A stretch of DNA of 39,071 bases from a virus, in the IMG/VR virus record IMGVR_UViG_3300013104_000048, positions 1-39,071 of that record, one strand, 5' to 3'. The notes under the pieces were generated by a model that worked only from the letters and a program-made list of their open reading frames with translations, did not search any database and was not told where the DNA came from. The translations under genes were made by a program, and so were the position numbers. Shown piece by piece: positions 31,365 through 38,449 of this stretch (its first letter is position 1; each line of letters begins with the position of its first letter).

Positions 31365-33075
31365 GCAGCGCCTCCTGTATGCGGGAACCAATCCAGCGCA
31401 TCACCGGTACAGCCATTGAATTGCCGATCGCTTTATATCGAGGACCATCGGCGGCCAGTCGGTAAGCCTGCTCTGCAGTCAGTTCGGGGCGGTGGTGGCG
31501 CAGGTAGGCGTATTCCTCCGCGGTGAGTTGCTTGCGTTTCGTTGTCGGAATCAGGGTGTGATTATCAGGAAAGCCCTGCAGGCGCTCGCACTCCACAGGG
31601 GTCAGACGTCGGACAGCCATACCTTTCATCACTGTCGGGGCAAGATTGGATCCGCTGCAGGCGCTGGTCAGTGTCGGGGCCTGCTCTTCCGCATACCCTA
31701 TTCCTCCGGCTTTTGCTCCCTGCCCTCCCTTGAATGCATAGGCTATCGCAGGATATCCCTGGCCCGGTTTACCGCCACCAGCTGCTAATGGACCTGTTAT
31801 TTGTCTGTCCCCGTCCTGAAACCTGACTTCACCTCTTGTGTTCTCTGCAAAGGAATAGACAATGGCTGGAGGTGCTCCAGCGTTTTGGTTGCTGTCGCTG
31901 CTATTTCCAGCCCTTAAGGTCGGCGAAATCTCAGCTTTAGCATCTTGACCGCTGTCCTTTGAGCTAAATGCTATAACTGCGTTTTCCTGTCCGTGGTTGC
32001 GCCCCAATGTATGGGCCATGTTTCGGAGAGTATCGGGGTCCTGTGTCCCGTGCACCGCAAGCGTCTCATGGTCAGCCCCAGGTTTCGCCCGAAGTACTCC
32101 CACTCCGGTGGTGAAAGATGCGTGCCCGTTGCTGCTGAAAACAATCGGTGCTTCGTGGTTACAGGTCAGCGTGGGCGCTGTATCATCGGTTTTAATTTCA
32201 GCACCACCCTGCCCGTGCGCCATCGCGATAATCGGCGTACCTCTACCGGTACCGTCCTCGCTACCATCGAAGCCCTCTGCTTTCAGGGTATGGCTGATAT
32301 CCCCGGTCACGCACTCTGGGATCAGATGTCCGGCTTGTGCCTGGTTGTCGTCTGCACCACATACTCCAACGCCGTTTGAAGTAAGCGCGGCAACTGCCTT
32401 CGCCTTTTCTCTGCCCGGCGGAGAATTCCGGCGCAGGCCTTCGGACTCAAAAAGAATTTTTGCGGGATCGATATCCCCTCTAGCTGTTGCGACAACAAAC
32501 ACACGTCTGCGTCGTTGGGCCACTCCGAAAAATTGAGCGTCGAGCACTCGCCAAGCAATAGCTCTTTCTGGTCCAAGCACATAACCAGCGTTTGCCCATC
32601 GCTTCCCTGGTGATTCCAGCGCGCAGCTTTCGCCGGCAAGCCCTGCAAGAAAACATCCGAAAGCGTTATCTTTGCTGCTGAATACTCCGGGTACGTTTTC
32701 CCAGACGACGATGACAGGTGATTTTCCCTGTTCACGTCGTTTTTCATCGATAGCATTTACCAGATCCACAAAAGCCAAAGTTAACTGGCCGCGTTCGTCA
32801 GCCAGCCCATTACGTAAACCCGCAATGCTGAACGCCTGGCAAGGGGTTCCCCCCACCAGCACATCGGGCGCGTCAGTTTTTCCGGCACGGATTGCCGCGG
32901 CGATTTGGGTCATGTCGCCCAGATTGGTAATATCCGGCCACCGGTACGCCAGAACAGCGGAGGGGAATTTTTCTATCTCAGCGAACCATGCCGGTCGCCA
33001 GCCCAGGCAATGCCATGCCACGCTGGCGGCCTCGATGCCGCTGCACACTGAGCCGTAACTGACTGGCCTATTCAT
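31357..33075 (-). CDS. DNA (cytosine-5) methyltransferase
   Basis: 572 residues. Motif I near the N-terminus (SVCSGIEAASVAWHCLG), motif IV with PCQ (GGTPCQAFSIAGLRNG, catalytic Cys about 79), motif VI ENV (WENVPGV), motif VIII (QRRRRVFVVA), and motifs IX-X (RLTPVECERLQGFPDN; YKAIGNSMAVPV) are all present. The segment between VIII and IX (about 210-470) is long and low-complexity and should hold target recognition. No restriction enzyme gene is next to it, so it is a solitary enzyme, likely for protection against host restriction. Overlaps rusA and the Ref-like gene. Confidence 0.93.
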   Translation of the reverse strand: MNRPVSYGSVCSGIEAASVAWHCLGWRPAWFAEIEKFPSAVLAYRWPDITNLGDMTQIAAAIRAGKTDAPDVLVGGTPCQAFSIAGLRNGLADERGQLTLAFVDLVNAIDEKRREQGKSPVIVVWENVPGVFSSKDNAFGCFLAGLAGESCALESPGKRWANAGYVLGPERAIAWRVLDAQFFGVAQRRRRVFVVATARGDIDPAKILFESEGLRRNSPPGREKAKAVAALTSNGVGVCGADDNQAQAGHLIPECVTGDISHTLKAEGFDGSEDGTGRGTPIIAMAHGQGGAEIKTDDTAPTLTCNHEAPIVFSSNGHASFTTGVGVLRAKPGADHETLAVHGTQDPDTLRNMAHTLGRNHGQENAVIAFSSKDSGQDAKAEISPTLRAGNSSDSNQNAGAPPAIVYSFAENTRGEVRFQDGDRQITGPLAAGGGKPGQGYPAIAYAFKGGQGAKAGGIGYAEEQAPTLTSACSGSNLAPTVMKGMAVRRLTPVECERLQGFPDNHTLIPTTKRKQLTAEEYAYLRHHRPELTAEQAYRLAADGPRYKAIGNSMAVPVMRWIGSRIQEALHA

Positions 33076-33364
33076 CTGCAGGCTCTCCCAGCAAATAGAG
33101 GACCTGCACCAGCAGCTCTGCTTCGTTGCCGTGCTTCATTTCCCAGGCTCGACGGCCAGCATGAATAGCCACACCATAACCGCCGTTGCGATGGTGCATA
33201 TGGCAAAGCGGAATTGATTTCCGATGTTCAGCGCGCTGGCTTGTGCCCTGACCGGTCCGGATGTGGTGAATTTCAGCTGGCGTTTCGCCCAGGTTCTGGT
33301 TTCTGCAAACGATGCAGCCCAGTGCGGCCACACGTGAAAGATAGATGCTGTCTGCTTTCTTCAT
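33068..33364 (-). CDS. Ref-like recombination-enhancement nuclease (HNH-type)
   Basis: 98 residues. The HNH pattern is clear: CIVCRNQNLGETPAEIHHIRTG (about 17-38) and IPLCHMHHRNGG (about 50-61), followed by a C-terminal helix. Short forms like this belong with the Ref/DUF968 group of lambdoid phages; P1 Ref is a RecA-dependent nuclease. The ribosome site is weak, and the ATG overlaps a short upstream frame (see 33361-33441). It overlaps the methyltransferase start. Confidence 0.8.
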   Translation of the reverse strand: MKKADSIYLSRVAALGCIVCRNQNLGETPAEIHHIRTGQGTSQRAEHRKSIPLCHMHHRNGGYGVAIHAGRRAWEMKHGNEAELLVQVLYLLGEPADE

Positions 33365-33441
33365 GCTGGACCACCAGCATAAGCAGAAACACCGCGCGCT
33401 GACGGGCGGTGTATGTAAGACGGGGTCATTCTTTGCGCCAT
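33361..33441 (-). CDS. Possible 26-residue leader peptide of the Ref-like gene
   Basis: A frame of 26 codons starting MAQRMTPSYIH, with GGAG seven bases upstream, whose stop overlaps the Ref-like ATG (ATGA). The Ref-like gene has no clear ribosome site, so coupling could feed it. The frame is basic and short, and no homology is recognised. It may be chance. Confidence 0.3.
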   Translation of the reverse strand: MAQRMTPSYIHRPSARGVSAYAGGPA

Positions 33442-33503
33442 CACTTTTCTCCGGTGATGGTGCGACAGGCGCTGGTTGTTCAGGCCAGCTTGATTATTAT
33501 AAA

Positions 33504-33671
33504 TCAGTTGTCAGGGTTGCGGAAGCGCTCAGCAATTTGCTGGAGAGATTCACGGGTAATTAGTATTGCTTCGAGCGGTATTGGTATGACGATGAAAGAT
33601 CCATCTTCCTGACTCACCACTTCATAACGTCCAGCAGGGCGAACGGCAGCGATTAATTCTTGCTCATTCAT
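33504..33671 (-). CDS. Small phage protein of unknown function (55 aa)
   Basis: 55 residues, MNEQELIAAV to FRNPDN. A beta-rich middle (GSFIVIPIPL) is flanked by helices. AGGA lies about ten bases before the ATG. It stands between the UmuD-like gene and the Ref-like gene, in the nin-like region where small unknown genes are common. No function is recognised. Confidence 0.55.
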   Translation of the reverse strand: MNEQELIAAVRPAGRYEVVSQEDGSFIVIPIPLEAILITRESLQQIAERFRNPDN

Positions 33672-33851
33672 AACGGAAAATCCTATTCAATTCAGTTCCC
33701 CCCCGACAAGTCGAGGCCGTCCCTTTTCTCCCTGCGCGCTGAACGTAACTTAATCAGTCCCTCTGTAGAACGTTTAATAGGTTAGATAGAACAATTAACG
33801 GTAATTGGTCTGTGTAACCGATCGGCTCTTAATGCACAGGAATCATGACGC

Positions 33852-34175
33852 TTATATCACCGGCCTGTTGTCAGTATCAGTTACTCGGTTCAGGAAATAC
33901 GTTACAACCCCCATCACCGTTGTATCGTCCAAAGCATCCCCCTCTATCGCTTCTCCATCTTGCGTGATAAGCGCCCTACCCTGTACAGATGCAAAGTCCA
34001 GTGCTCCGCAGAACGAAATCAGAACGGTGTCACCAATTTCGGGTTTTCTGGCAACGTTAATAATCGTGTACCCAACTGATGTTTCAATAGTGCGGCAGTT
34101 ACCGTCATTGCCGAAAAGGCTGGTAATGGTGTGCAGCTCCCCTGCGTAGTCTGCTGCCGGTGTTGGAAAGTCCAT
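33852..34175 (-). CDS. UmuD'-like protein lacking the catalytic residues
   Basis: 107 residues from MDFPTPAADY at 34175, with GGAGG upstream. The start aligns with the segment GFPSPAADY that begins UmuD' (after the Cys24-Gly25 cut), and the end MGVVTYFLNRV aligns with the last beta strand of UmuD (FGVVTFIVK). The GDSM motif (Ser60) and the FTVK lysine (Lys97) of UmuD are absent, so self-cleavage is not expected. It may dimerise with UmuD or modulate Pol V, like P1 HumD. It has its own LexA box. The family link is from local alignment with the umuD gene in this window. Confidence 0.7.
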   Translation of the reverse strand: MDFPTPAADYAGELHTITSLFGNDGNCRTIETSVGYTIINVARKPEIGDTVLISFCGALDFASVQGRALITQDGEAIEGDALDDTTVMGVVTYFLNRVTDTDNRPVI

Positions 34176-34198
34176 GATTGCACCTCCTGCATAATTCA

Positions 34199-34214
34199 CT
34201 GTATATTTATACAG
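34199..34214 (-). promoter_or_regulatory. LexA (SOS) box of the UmuD'-like gene
   Basis: CTGTATATTTATACAG, a perfect CTG-N10-CAG, flanked by TA on one side and CA on the other. It lies 24 bases before the ATG. A possible -10, TATAAA (minus strand), overlaps the box. Confidence 0.9.
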
Positions 34215-34250
34215 TAACATCAAAAAAACAAGGGTCAAGAATTTGGGTGC

Positions 34251-34271
34251 AAAAAACCCGCCGAAGCGGGT
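34251..34271 (-). terminator. Terminator after the Ea22 / short membrane peptide genes
   Basis: ACCCGC-TTCG-GCGGGT followed by TTTTT on the minus strand. It ends the early operon from ydaS, so the UmuD'-like gene and the genes beyond need either antitermination or the LexA-controlled promoter. Confidence 0.85.
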
Positions 34272-34281
34272 AAGTGCTTAA

Positions 34282-34362
34282 TCAATAATCAATTCTTCTT
34301 AAAGCTAGCACTACCAGCGCTATTAAAACCACCAGCCAGACTGCGCCTGATAACAGCTCCAT
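34282..34362 (-). CDS. Possible 26-residue membrane peptide coupled to ea22
   Basis: MELLSGAVWL to RRIDY, a frame of 26 residues consisting of one hydrophobic helix with a basic end. Its ATG shares a base with the Ea22 stop (TGATG). A terminator follows 10 bases after its stop. Such tiny membrane peptides are seldom annotated; coding is probable but unproven. Confidence 0.5.
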   Translation of the reverse strand: MELLSGAVWLVVLIALVVLALRRIDY

Positions 34363-34988
34363 CAGGTACACTTTCCCGCCTCCTTTGGTACCGCCTCAGA
34401 GAGAACATTTTCCGCCCAGTCACGGTCGAATCCTGGCATTGCTGGCAAAGCGGCAGCAATATCTGCCGGTAATGCGTCGATGTAATTAAGTGCAGCCCGG
34501 GCCACTTCTACTGTTTCGCTTAACGCTGGCGGGGCTGTGTAAAGTTTAATTACTCGGCACGGGTCAGCATGCGGCGTGATTGGTTTAACCGTAAACAGAT
34601 AGCCACATCCATCTTTCGCGACGTCCCTTAGTTCCTGCTCATCAGTCCACGCCACAGGCTCAGCACTTAATGCTGCTGCAAGCTTATCTGCACGGAATCG
34701 CTCGTTATCAAAGCTGTTGCGCCAGTTTTCACGCTCCTGCTCTGCGGTTTCAAGCTCATCCAGCAGCGCCATAACGGTGGCGGGGTTAGCAGCGGCAATA
34801 AATCGAGCTTTATTTGCTGCCTTTTGCTGCCCGTCAAAACCAGCCCACTTAACGACATCTCCGCAACGATTGTCGCCTGGCGTGTGAACCGCATATGTTT
34901 TTGACTTTGTGTCAATGAAGGCACGCCACTCATCAGCACCAGCCTTCTCCGCCGCTTTACGTAGTGCCTGTTTGTCGATGTTGCTCAT
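34362..34988 (-). CDS. ea22: Ea22-like protein
   Basis: 208 residues from MSNIDKQALRKAAE at 34988, with a GGAGAAAG site upstream. The opening KQALRKAAEKAGADEWRAF, the middle KARFIAAANPATVMALLDELE (about 66-86) and the central coiled coil are those of Ea22/ead proteins, tetrameric proteins linked in lambda to lysogeny and host effects. The precise role is unknown. The start overlaps the zinc-ribbon stop. Confidence 0.85.
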   Translation of the reverse strand: MSNIDKQALRKAAEKAGADEWRAFIDTKSKTYAVHTPGDNRCGDVVKWAGFDGQQKAANKARFIAAANPATVMALLDELETAEQERENWRNSFDNERFRADKLAAALSAEPVAWTDEQELRDVAKDGCGYLFTVKPITPHADPCRVIKLYTAPPALSETVEVARAALNYIDALPADIAAALPAMPGFDRDWAENVLSEAVPKEAGKCT

Positions 34989-35197
34989 TAGGCTTTCTCC
35001 TCCACCAGCTCTTTCCATTTTTTCTCAAGGTCTTTACGGGCCGCTGACTCACCCTCAGGCGGGAACGAAAATCCCGCGCGGCGGCCGGGGCATCCGTTAG
35101 AACAACGAATTTCTGCTGACCCCCAGTTCATTCCCCTACTGCGGATCTTCACAGAGGGCGGCATGCCGCATTCAGGGCATTTTGGTAAATCACTCAT
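34988..35197 (-). CDS. Zinc-ribbon protein (Lar-like), 69 aa
   Basis: 69 residues. Cysteine pairs CPEC (7-10) and CSNGC (31-36) suggest one zinc site, followed by an acidic helix ending VEEKA. Similar to Lar (restriction alleviation) and related small early proteins of lambdoid phages. I am not sure that it is Lar itself. Coupled on both sides by short overlaps. Confidence 0.6.
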   Translation of the reverse strand: MSDLPKCPECGMPPSVKIRSRGMNWGSAEIRCSNGCPGRRAGFSFPPEGESAARKDLEKKWKELVEEKA

Positions 35198-35846
35198 ATC
35201 TCAACCCTGTCAGCAGATGTTTGTGGCGCCGCAGCTCTCGAGCGGCTTTCTGAAGTCGCTGCAGGTTATCCAGCTTCGCTTTGGTACGGCGAATTTCTGT
35301 CGCTATAAAACGGGATGAAGGGATAAGTAGATCATCCGGACGGCAGACGAACGTCGGGATATCCTGAATAATTTCTTCCAGTGTTTTGCTATCTGGCGCT
35401 GACGTTAACTTGATGTCCGCCGCTCTGATCACCTGCTGTTCTGGCTGTATTGCAGGTTCTCCGGCCAGGCTCCATGTGATGTTTTTCCCATCCACATGGC
35501 GCAAAACCAAACCGTCTTTACACATCGCCCCAAGCGAAGCATTCAGGGCGCGAGGGGTTTTACCCAGCTTTTCTGCAATCTGGCAGGCGCTCATAGTCCC
35601 CTGTGCCTGCATCGCAGACAGTACTGCAGCCACCAGCGGCGATGTCTGTTTTGGTCTGATGCGCTTCGGCTTCTGCTCGCGAGCGGTACCAACAGACCAT
35701 GAGCCATCATAAAAATCACATAAGCCCAGATCCTTCTGCTCACGCAAAATTTTGAGCGCTTCCACGGGCTCGACGTCCAGACGGGCAGCAACTTCAAGGT
35801 AAGTAGCCTTGCCCATCGCTTTGAGTGCATCCAGTACGTTTTCCAT
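35190..35846 (-). CDS. DUF1627 family phage protein (two winged-helix domains)
   Basis: 218 residues. MENVLDALKAMGKATYLEVAARLDVEP (about 1-27) and VLSAMQAQGTMSACQIAEKLGKTPRALNASL (about 75-105) look like two wHTH domains. The C-terminal part is a basic coiled coil (RRTKAKLDNLQRLQKAARELRR). DUF1627 proteins are common in this position after the replication gene; their job is not known. Likely DNA binding. Confidence 0.8.
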   Translation of the reverse strand: MENVLDALKAMGKATYLEVAARLDVEPVEALKILREQKDLGLCDFYDGSWSVGTAREQKPKRIRPKQTSPLVAAVLSAMQAQGTMSACQIAEKLGKTPRALNASLGAMCKDGLVLRHVDGKNITWSLAGEPAIQPEQQVIRAADIKLTSAPDSKTLEEIIQDIPTFVCRPDDLLIPSSRFIATEIRRTKAKLDNLQRLQKAARELRRHKHLLTGLRYE

Positions 35847-35865
35847 AAGTTTCTCCTGCTTAATT

Positions 35866-36780
35866 TCAGTTTTGTCTAACCCTGAATCCCGCTTTCACCG
35901 CGGTCTCAGAGTCATTTCTGTAAAGGTCATCGCCAAAGGAACTACGCATCACGCCGGTATGTGTGACAGGCGCCAGTTTCAGTACCAGGTCATCCCATTT
36001 CTCACGCAGCTTTGACGGGCTGAGCACGTTGCGGCACCAGAATGGGTCGCTCTGCACGCGCTTGAACATGTCGCATATCTGGCGATGCGTCCGGCCGTCG
36101 ATAGTGCGCATCAGGCGAATCTCGTTTGCCCATGCGTTCCAGTTTGGCTCTTTGGGGCGAGCAACTTCTCCATCGGTTTCGGCGGCTTTTTCGTACAGGG
36201 TTCGGATCCGGGAAAAAATCCAGCTGGCGCACTGGTGGTCTTCAGGTGTGCCCCATTTTTTCTGGGCAGACGATTTTTTGTCAGGATCATCGCCGTTAGG
36301 AGATTCGTCAGAATTTCCGGACGAAGAGATCTGTTTTAATGATGGATCTGTAGTTACTGACGGATCGTGTCCAGATTCTGAACCCTGAGAACCCCCTTTT
36401 TTACTGATTTCAGGACGTCCAGAACCTGAACATTCGGAATCTGAACGTTCAGGTTTTGGACGTTCAGAAACTGAACCCTGAAATAAAGCGGCGGCCATGC
36501 GTAGCTTTTCAGCATTCAGGGTGTAAAGATTTGTTGCGCTGCGCTGACCATTACGGCGCTCAGTGCGAGTTAACCAGCCTTCAGCCTCAAGCTGGGAAAT
36601 TGCAGTGATCACAGTGCTGCGCCCCGCCCCCAACTGTCTGGCTATAGTGGCTACGGACGGCCAGCACACGCCTTCATCCGAACTGAAGTCGGCCAGGCGC
36701 GCCATGATCAGCAGTTTTATTCCTTTCACGCCCTGTGCGGCACAGCCGTCCCACACCCAGGAGGATAATTTCACGCTCAC
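35866..36780 (-). CDS. Replication initiation protein (lambda O-type)
   Basis: 304 residues from a GTG coupled to the DUF4222 stop (GTGA). Residues 15-80 are a helix-turn-helix domain (SVATIARQLGAGRSTVITAISQLEAEGWL). A polar linker (about 95-175) rich in Ser, Gly and Glu follows. A C-terminal domain with RQICDMFKRVQSDPFWCRNVLSPSKLREKWDDL (about 235-267) is the type that contacts the helicase or its loader. The iteron-like repeats lie in the linker part of the gene. No separate P/DnaC-like loader gene follows. Confidence 0.82.
   Translation of the reverse strand: MSVKLSSWVWDGCAAQGVKGIKLLIMARLADFSSDEGVCWPSVATIARQLGAGRSTVITAISQLEAEGWLTRTERRNGQRSATNLYTLNAEKLRMAAALFQGSVSERPKPERSDSECSGSGRPEISKKGGSQGSESGHDPSVTTDPSLKQISSSGNSDESPNGDDPDKKSSAQKKWGTPEDHQCASWIFSRIRTLYEKAAETDGEVARPKEPNWNAWANEIRLMRTIDGRTHRQICDMFKRVQSDPFWCRNVLSPSKLREKWDDLVLKLAPVTHTGVMRSSFGDDLYRNDSETAVKAGFRVRQN
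36378..36476 (-). repeat. Iteron-like repeats in the initiator gene (candidate origin)
   Basis: CTGAAC occurs at 36378, 36426, 36441 and 36471 (plus strand), with inverted copies GTTCAG at 36447 and 36462; 36441-36452 is the palindrome CTGAACGTTCAG. The cluster lies in the low-complexity linker region of the initiator gene, which is where lambda has its origin inside O. The copies are irregularly spaced. Confidence 0.55.
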
Positions 36781-37034
36781 GACTTCACCTCTGTGAACTT
36801 AATTTCAAACTCCCGGCGCCCTGTTTCACTGTCGCCGGTGTAACCCTCGCGCCGATATGACACGCGGAGCTGGGATGCACGCAAAACCGTCACCATACGT
36901 CCGCGCTCGTCGCGGTACCGCTTCCCTGGAATGATTTCACCGTGGCGATCTAATGGCTCCTGAGCGGGTCGGTTATTCATCGCGTTTTTCATGCGCTCTG
37001 CCAGTGCGCTCGCTAATTCCTGAGAAGTACGCAT
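36777..37034 (-). CDS. DUF4222 family phage protein
   Basis: 85 residues. The second half has the family pattern PGKRYRDERGRMVTVLRASQLRVSYRREGYTG, followed by EFEIKFTEV. It is a small basic early protein, common between ydaT and the replication gene in enterobacterial lambdoid phages. Function unknown. It overlaps the initiator start. Confidence 0.8.
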   Translation of the reverse strand: MRTSQELASALAERMKNAMNNRPAQEPLDRHGEIIPGKRYRDERGRMVTVLRASQLRVSYRREGYTGDSETGRREFEIKFTEVKS

Positions 37035-37050
37035 AGTTGCCTCCTGAACG

Positions 37051-37500
37051 TTATGCAGCCCGATGGCTGTTCATGATTTGAATCTTTACGCCCACCAGCT
37101 GCGCCAGCGCGTCTATCGCTTCCAGAGTTTCTCGCCTGATTACCGGTTGAGGTTTCCCGGTGAATACCGCGTTGGTGGCTTCGATACACTCTTTGTTAAC
37201 CCTTGCCGCCCGGTAGAGCATGCATTCTTTCTGCTCTAGTTCGTTATCAATGGCGGTGCGGATGGCATAGCTCAGCGCTTGCGCCTGTTTCAGGTAGTTC
37301 GGTGTATCGTTGCGGAACGCACGCTGAATAATCTGCTTGTTGTTGTGCAGCCGCCGCGCGTACTCATCCGGATCCGAAACGTCATCCAGTGACTGGAGCA
37401 GATCACCAAAGTGATGCGGGGTTATCAGCTGCGTCACCGTCTTCCAGCCCTTTTCCTGAGCCCAAGACTCCAGCTCAAATGCCAGTTTTTTGATTTCCAT
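37051..37500 (-). CDS. ydaT: YdaT-family protein (Rac YdaT-like)
   Basis: 149 residues. The segment DPDEYARRLHNNKQIIQRAFRNDTPNYLKQAQALSYAI (about 43-80) aligns with the YdaT region around DDSHPEALARNTQKIFRW and the following DTPDAVEKIQALLPAI. E. coli YdaT is toxic when overproduced and may act like a phage CII-type regulator. It lies directly after ydaS, as in Rac. Its overall identity is low, so the function is inferred from position as well. Confidence 0.65.
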   Translation of the reverse strand: MEIKKLAFELESWAQEKGWKTVTQLITPHHFGDLLQSLDDVSDPDEYARRLHNNKQIIQRAFRNDTPNYLKQAQALSYAIRTAIDNELEQKECMLYRAARVNKECIEATNAVFTGKPQPVIRRETLEAIDALAQLVGVKIQIMNSHRAA

Positions 37501-37769
37501 CAGTCAGATTCCTTTTGCGCGCGTGGGATATCCTGAACAGGAATTCCACTGGTAGGGGTTGGATGCAAATCCGGACGTAACTCATGCGGGGTGACACTCC
37601 AGCCGCCAAATTCACAGAGTTTTATCACTCGCTCACTTGGAACTCGGTTTCGGATAATCCAGTTTGCAACTGACTGTGAGGACTTAAAGTTGAATTTACG
37701 GGCGACGGCCGAAACCGAACCAATCGACCTTACTGCCTTTTCAGTTATGTTCTTGTATGAAGTAGTCAT
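37500..37769 (-). CDS. ydaS: YdaS-like / Cro-type regulator
   Basis: 89 residues from MTTSYKNITE at 37769, with AGGAGA upstream. The helix-turn-helix VSAVARKFNFKSSQSVANWIIRNRVP (about 18-43) is the YdaS/Cro form; the C-terminal VTPHELRPDLHP is characteristic. It is the first gene of the operon controlled by the promoter at 37799-37826. In Rac, YdaS is part of the RacR-controlled ydaS-ydaT unit. Confidence 0.85.
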   Translation of the reverse strand: MTTSYKNITEKAVRSIGSVSAVARKFNFKSSQSVANWIIRNRVPSERVIKLCEFGGWSVTPHELRPDLHPTPTSGIPVQDIPRAQKESD

Positions 37770-37798
37770 CGTGTTCTCCTGAATGAGCCAATGACCGC

Positions 37799-37826
37799 AA
37801 TATACTACACAAAGTAGAATATACAA
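37799..37826 (-). promoter_or_regulatory. Promoter of the ydaS operon, with an operator in its spacer
   Basis: Minus strand: -35 TTGTAT (37821-37826), 16-base spacer, -10 TATATT (37799-37804). The spacer holds the operator CTACTTTGTGTAG exactly. Binding there would block RNA polymerase. Confidence 0.7.
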
Positions 37827-37884
37827 CTACAAAAAATAGAAATGACTAAGAACGCGCCGTGCCTTACTCTTCTACCTATGGTAG
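37805..37884. promoter_or_regulatory. Three CTAC-N5-GTAG operators near the repressor start
   Basis: Plus-strand sites: CTACACAAAGTAG (37805-37817), CTACAAAAAATAG (37827-37839) and CTACCTATGGTAG (37872-37884). Centres are about 22 and 45 bases apart, which fits two and four helical turns. The third overlaps Met13 of the repressor frame. They probably bind the RacR-like protein. Confidence 0.7.
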
Positions 37885-38333
37885 AAAAAGCGAATAAACA
37901 TCAAGATTTCGCGAACCGGCTGACCGAAGAAATGCGCAGACAGCGCCGTTCCGTAAAGGATTTAAGCCAGGCTTGCGATGTCACATACGAAATGGCTCGT
38001 CGTTATACGCTGGGCACGGCTAAGCCACGCGATGAGAAACTGCAGAAAATAGCTGACTGGCTAAATGTCCAGGCTGCATGGCTTGACTACGGCGAAGGTG
38101 AGAGTGCGCCAGCTAAGCTTCAAGATACTGAGTTTTCGGGCTTCCAGACGACAGAGTCAGACACCGGCAGTGATGCGGAATTCAGGGAGTTAAGCGAAGA
38201 CGAAAAACGACTAGTTCGTGTGTACCGACAGTTCCCAAGCGCTGAAGCCAAGAACATGCTACTTGCATTCGAAATGCGGTATAAACAGCTTTATGATTTC
38301 TTTTTGAAGTACGCCAACACCCCGCAGAAGTAA
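37842..38333 (+). CDS. racR: RacR-like repressor without peptidase domain
   Basis: 163 residues. A helix-turn-helix lies at about 25-85 (VKDLSQACDVTYEMARRYTLGTAKPRDEKLQKIADWLNV). The rest is short and helical, with LSEDEKRLVRVYRQFPSAEAKNML. No LexA-like S24 domain follows, so RecA-driven cleavage is not expected. E. coli RacR is of similar length (158) and sits in the same racR-ydaS-ydaT order. The start at 37842 lacks a clear ribosome site; Met13 (37878) is an alternative. A terminator follows. Confidence 0.8.
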   Translation: MTKNAPCLTLLPMVEKANKHQDFANRLTEEMRRQRRSVKDLSQACDVTYEMARRYTLGTAKPRDEKLQKIADWLNVQAAWLDYGEGESAPAKLQDTEFSGFQTTESDTGSDAEFRELSEDEKRLVRVYRQFPSAEAKNMLLAFEMRYKQLYDFFLKYANTPQK

Positions 38334-38346
38334 AAAAATCCCATTG

Positions 38347-38371
38347 AACCCGGCACGTGCCGGGTTTTTTT
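38347..38371 (+). terminator. Terminator after the repressor gene
   Basis: CCCGGCACGTGCCGGG followed by seven T, just past the repressor stop. Confidence 0.88.
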
Positions 38372-38384
38372 ACGCCTTTCAACA

Positions 38385-38449
38385 CTACCGTAAGTAGCCA
38401 CACCTTCGTTAATTTCTACTTTTAGTATTGACACATCTACTTTGTGTTG
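38385..38449 (+). promoter_or_regulatory. Second operator cluster (three CTAC-N5-GTAG-like sites)
   Basis: CTACCGTAAGTAG (38385-38397), CTACTTTTAGTAT (38416-38428, one mismatch) and CTACTTTGTGTTG (38437-38449, one mismatch). The last lies in the spacer of the promoter at 38428. The same repressor probably controls both operons. Confidence 0.65.
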
